The position numbers were made by a program, and so were the translations under genes. A stretch of DNA of 64,000 nt from Paracoccus albicereus. Its GTDB lineage: Bacteria; Pseudomonadota; Alphaproteobacteria; Rhodobacterales; Rhodobacteraceae. The notes beneath the pieces were generated by a model. It ran no database searches. It was not told where the DNA came from and was given only the letters and a program-made list of their open reading frames with translations. The stretch lies in the NCBI RefSeq assembly GCF_024359525.1, contig NZ_JAKZEU010000001.1, positions 124,001 to 188,000 on the forward strand, in the 5' to 3' direction. Below, piece after piece: positions 61,888-64,000 of this stretch; the first letter of the stretch is position 1; each line of letters opens with the position of its first letter.

Positions 61888-62919
61888 TCACGCCCCCCAC
61901 AGCACCGCACCGTCCCTTTCACCAGCCTTGTGAACGCGACCCTGCCTGCGCAGGTGGTTCACATGGGCCACAGCCTCGACCAGCGCGAGACCGAACTCTC
62001 CGCGTCCGATCGGTCGCTTGAACAGCGTTTCGAAGGCATCGACGGCGCTCATCGGGCGCAGCGCCATCGCGGCCTCCATCCGGTCCAGCGCCGAGACGTG
62101 GTTCTCGATCAGCTGGCCCAGCCTGTGTGGCAGGCCGGTGAACGGCAGCTTGTGGCCGGGCAGGACAAGATGCCGCGGTTCGGCCAGCTCGGCAAAGGCC
62201 CGACAGGACGACAGCCACTCGCCCACCGGATCGGCATCCGGTTCGCTGGGATAGACGCCGAGATTGGGCGAGATCGAAGGCAGTAGCTGATCGCCCCCGA
62301 TCACCAGATCATCGCTTTGCGACCACAGCGTCAGATGCTCGGGCGCATGACCGTGACCCACGCGCACGAGCCAGTCGCGCCCACCGAAGAGAATGCGATC
62401 GCCTTCGGTCAGCCGGGTATAGCCAAGCGGCAGCGGATGCACGACATCGGCGAAGTTGAAGGGCCTTTCGGCAGCCCGTTCGGCCAGCAGATCGGCCGGC
62501 ATCCCGGCCCGGCGCCAGAATTCCAGCGCCTGCGGAACGGGGCGCGGCTGATCGTCCAGCACCAGCATCCGCGCCATCAGCCACGCCGTCCGGCTGGTCA
62601 GCAGCGCAGCACCCCGGCCCTGGAACCAGCCAGCCAGACCCAAGTGGTCAGGATGGTGGTGCGTAGCCAGCAGGCGTGCGACCGGGCGCCCCGCCAGGGG
62701 ACCCGCCAGCAGCGCCTCCCAGATGGCGCGGGTCCGGCGCGAGTCGAAACCCGTATCCACGGTGGTCCAGCCATCGTCGTCCGCGAAGGCGAAGGCGTTC
62801 ACATGGTCCAGCGCCATCGGCAGCGGCAACCGCATCCACAGGACGCCCGGTGCGATTTCCTGCGCCTCGCCCTCGGCGGGCGGCTCGGAGAAGGGCGTGC
62901 GGATCCCGCCGCCCGTCAC
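61888..62919 (-). CDS. MBL-fold metallo-hydrolase (LACTB2/glyoxalase II-like)
   Basis: A 343-residue hydrolase. The zinc site is LLATHHHPDHLGLAGWF (HxHxDH), with further histidines in VGHGHAPEHLTLW and HLVLPGHKLPF. A C-terminal winged-helix part (TLFKRPIGRGEFGLALVEAVAHVNHLRRQGRV) is found in LACTB2-like enzymes, which act on thioesters or nucleic acids. It overlaps the acyl-CoA dehydrogenase stop by 4 bp, so a thioesterase-like role in acyl-CoA metabolism is plausible but inferred. Confidence 0.88.
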   Translation of the reverse strand: MTGGGIRTPFSEPPAEGEAQEIAPGVLWMRLPLPMALDHVNAFAFADDDGWTTVDTGFDSRRTRAIWEALLAGPLAGRPVARLLATHHHPDHLGLAGWFQGRGAALLTSRTAWLMARMLVLDDQPRPVPQALEFWRRAGMPADLLAERAAERPFNFADVVHPLPLGYTRLTEGDRILFGGRDWLVRVGHGHAPEHLTLWSQSDDLVIGGDQLLPSISPNLGVYPSEPDADPVGEWLSSCRAFAELAEPRHLVLPGHKLPFTGLPHRLGQLIENHVSALDRMEAAMALRPMSAVDAFETLFKRPIGRGEFGLALVEAVAHVNHLRRQGRVHKAGERDGAVLWGA

Positions 62920-64000
62920 GTCAGCCCCAGGGCTTCGTCAGAGACGGCGTTCAGATCCGCGACGCCCGCAGCCGCTTCGGCGAGATCGGCAGCATAGCGC
63001 GGCAGAATGCGATCCAGATAGATCCGCGCCAGCGCCTTGTGGTCATCGTCCCCTGCCTGCGCGGCACGAAGATGATAATAGGCACCCAGCACCCGCGCGA
63101 AGGCCGACAGATAGGGCGCCGCTCCGGCGAAGCGATCCTCGGGTGCGCGCGCGACCATCCGCGCGGTGGCATCGCTGAGCGTTTCAGCGGCCTTCCACAA
63201 TTCCTCGACCCGCTCGGGGTTGACGTGGCTCATCTCGCGCGCGCCGTCCATCACCTCGTCCAGCAGCGCCTGCGCCGCCGCGCCCTCGTCCATCAGCTTG
63301 CGGCCGACCAGATCCATCGCCTGAATGCCGTTCGTCCCCTCGTAGATCGGGGTGATGCGGACATCGCGCAGGAATTGCGAAGCGCCGGTCTCTTCGATGT
63401 AACCCATGCCGCCATGGACCTGCACACCGGCATCGGCGACCCGGACACCCACATCGGTGCCGTAGGCCTTGGCGATCGGGGTCAGCAGCGCCGCGCGTGC
63501 GGCCCAGTCGGCATCGCCCGTCGCGCGCGCCATGTCGGTCGCCGTCGCGCAGGCCAGACAGATCGCGCGCGCGGCAAAGATTTCGGCCCGCGCGACGGCC
63601 AGCATGCGACGAACGTCGGCGTGGCCCAAGATCGGCCCCATCTGGTCGCGGTCGCGCGCGTAGGCGACCGCCTGCTGCAGCGCGGCTTCGGCGACGCCGA
63701 CGCCCTGGACACCGACACCAAGGCGGGCGTTGTTCATCATCGTGAACATCGCGGCCATGCCCTTGTGCTCCTCGCCGATCAGCCAGCCGGTCGCGCCCTC
63801 GTAGCTCATCACGCAGGTCGGGCTGCCGTGAATACCCAATTTGTGCTCCAGCGAGACGACCTTGAGACTGTTGGCCACGCCCGGCTTGCCTTCGGCATCG
63901 GGAATATATTTCGGCACCATGAAGAGGCTGATCCCGCGCGTGCCCTTTTCGCCATCCGGCAGCCGCGCCAGAACCGCGTGGCAGACATTCCCGGCGAAGT
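62916..64000 (-). CDS. Acyl-CoA dehydrogenase, DmdC-like branch, N-terminus beyond window
   Basis: The frame is open to the window end; about 361 C-terminal residues are present. Visible signatures are TRGISLFMVPKYIPDAEG, VSLEHKLGIHGSPTCVM, MMNNARLGVGVQGVGVAEAALQQAVAYARDR and YIEETGASQFLRDVRITPIYEGTNGIQAMDLVGRKL, where the final Glu in IYEGTNGIQ is the catalytic-base type residue. The extended C-terminal helical domain places it in the long ACAD branch that includes 3-methylmercaptopropionyl-CoA dehydrogenase (DmdC); ordinary acyl-CoA substrates are equally possible. Electrons would go via ETF to the ETF-QO encoded at 56581-58236. Confidence 0.9.
   Translation of the reverse strand, partial: FAGNVCHAVLARLPDGEKGTRGISLFMVPKYIPDAEGKPGVANSLKVVSLEHKLGIHGSPTCVMSYEGATGWLIGEEHKGMAAMFTMMNNARLGVGVQGVGVAEAALQQAVAYARDRDQMGPILGHADVRRMLAVARAEIFAARAICLACATATDMARATGDADWAARAALLTPIAKAYGTDVGVRVADAGVQVHGGMGYIEETGASQFLRDVRITPIYEGTNGIQAMDLVGRKLMDEGAAAQALLDEVMDGAREMSHVNPERVEELWKAAETLSDATARMVARAPEDRFAGAAPYLSAFARVLGAYYHLRAAQAGDDDHKALARIYLDRILPRYAADLAEAAAGVADLNAVSDEALGLT

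Overview
The window is a GC-rich alphaproteobacterial chromosome segment, most likely from Paracoccus or a close relative in the Rhodobacterales. Clues are a 50-residue aa3-type cytochrome oxidase subunit IV (CtaH type), a complete pqqABCDE cluster, a betaine-homocysteine-methyltransferase-like protein next to a stand-alone corrinoid protein, a GreA-ETF-QO neighbourhood, and frequent ATGA/GTGA/TTGA stop-start overlaps. No rRNA, tRNA, CRISPR array, transposase or phage gene was seen. Gene density is very high and only a few intergenic stretches exceed 200 bp.

Layout. 1-8010 (+): end of tldD, then dprA, topA, rpsF-rpsR-rplI with a probable S6:S18 leader and a strong terminator, and a BHMT-like methyltransferase. 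8007-13354: YcaQ-like glycosylase and a radical SAM protein (-), a corrinoid protein, a small membrane protein and DUF1638 (+), HNH endonuclease (-), VOC protein (+). 13351-15736 (-): a tiny membrane peptide, then a GntR-hypothetical-alkA-esterase operon in which alkA is frameshifted. 15803-19751: HAD phosphatase and UbiH-like hydroxylase (+), tandem Lrp/AsnC regulators (-), ilvC (+). 19803-27607: YghU-type GST, dapA, soluble lytic transglycosylase, EamA exporter, metF and metR facing each other across a perfect MetR box, inositol phosphatase. 27755-34478: DUF2235 hydrolase, ornithine decarboxylase, then an HxlR regulator divergent from a detoxification-like operon (double DUF1428, double VOC, two GSTs), followed by two small genes that each sit behind a PhaR-type palindrome. 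34528-37704 (-): DctPQM TRAP transporter. 37896-41124: valS and a DUF1992 protein. 41125-41398 holds an 11-bp-period repeat. 41399-49313: hisC and recO (-), adenine deaminase (+), rarD (-), pqqABCDE (+). 49310-58236 (-): a long co-directional chain DUF1491, era, rnc, lepB, acpS, a secreted protein, pdxJ, ispE, a TPR protein, then ETF-QO. 58462-64000: greA, a membrane protein and azlCD (+), then a lipoprotein, ctaH, an MBL hydrolase and a partial acyl-CoA dehydrogenase (-).

How the genes work together. Methionine/C1 metabolism recurs: the BHMT-like protein, corrinoid protein and DUF1638 protein look like parts of a split cobalamin-dependent methionine synthase, and metF/metR supply and control its methyl-THF. 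The pdxJ-acpS-lepB-rnc-era block is the classical housekeeping cluster; its usual member recO lies on the same strand about 6 kb further on, beyond ade, rarD and pqqABCDE, as if those genes had been inserted between era and recO. PQQ is made here but no PQQ-dependent dehydrogenase is in the window.

Most of the window is ordinary core genome. The observations I rate highest are the split methionine synthase locus, the paired PhaR-like boxes before two small genes, the pqq/ade/rarD block separating recO from era, the 11-bp phased repeat, the frameshifted alkA, and the DUF1638 reading frame that runs 212 bp antisense into an HNH gene. I did not find a clearly new defence or mobile system.
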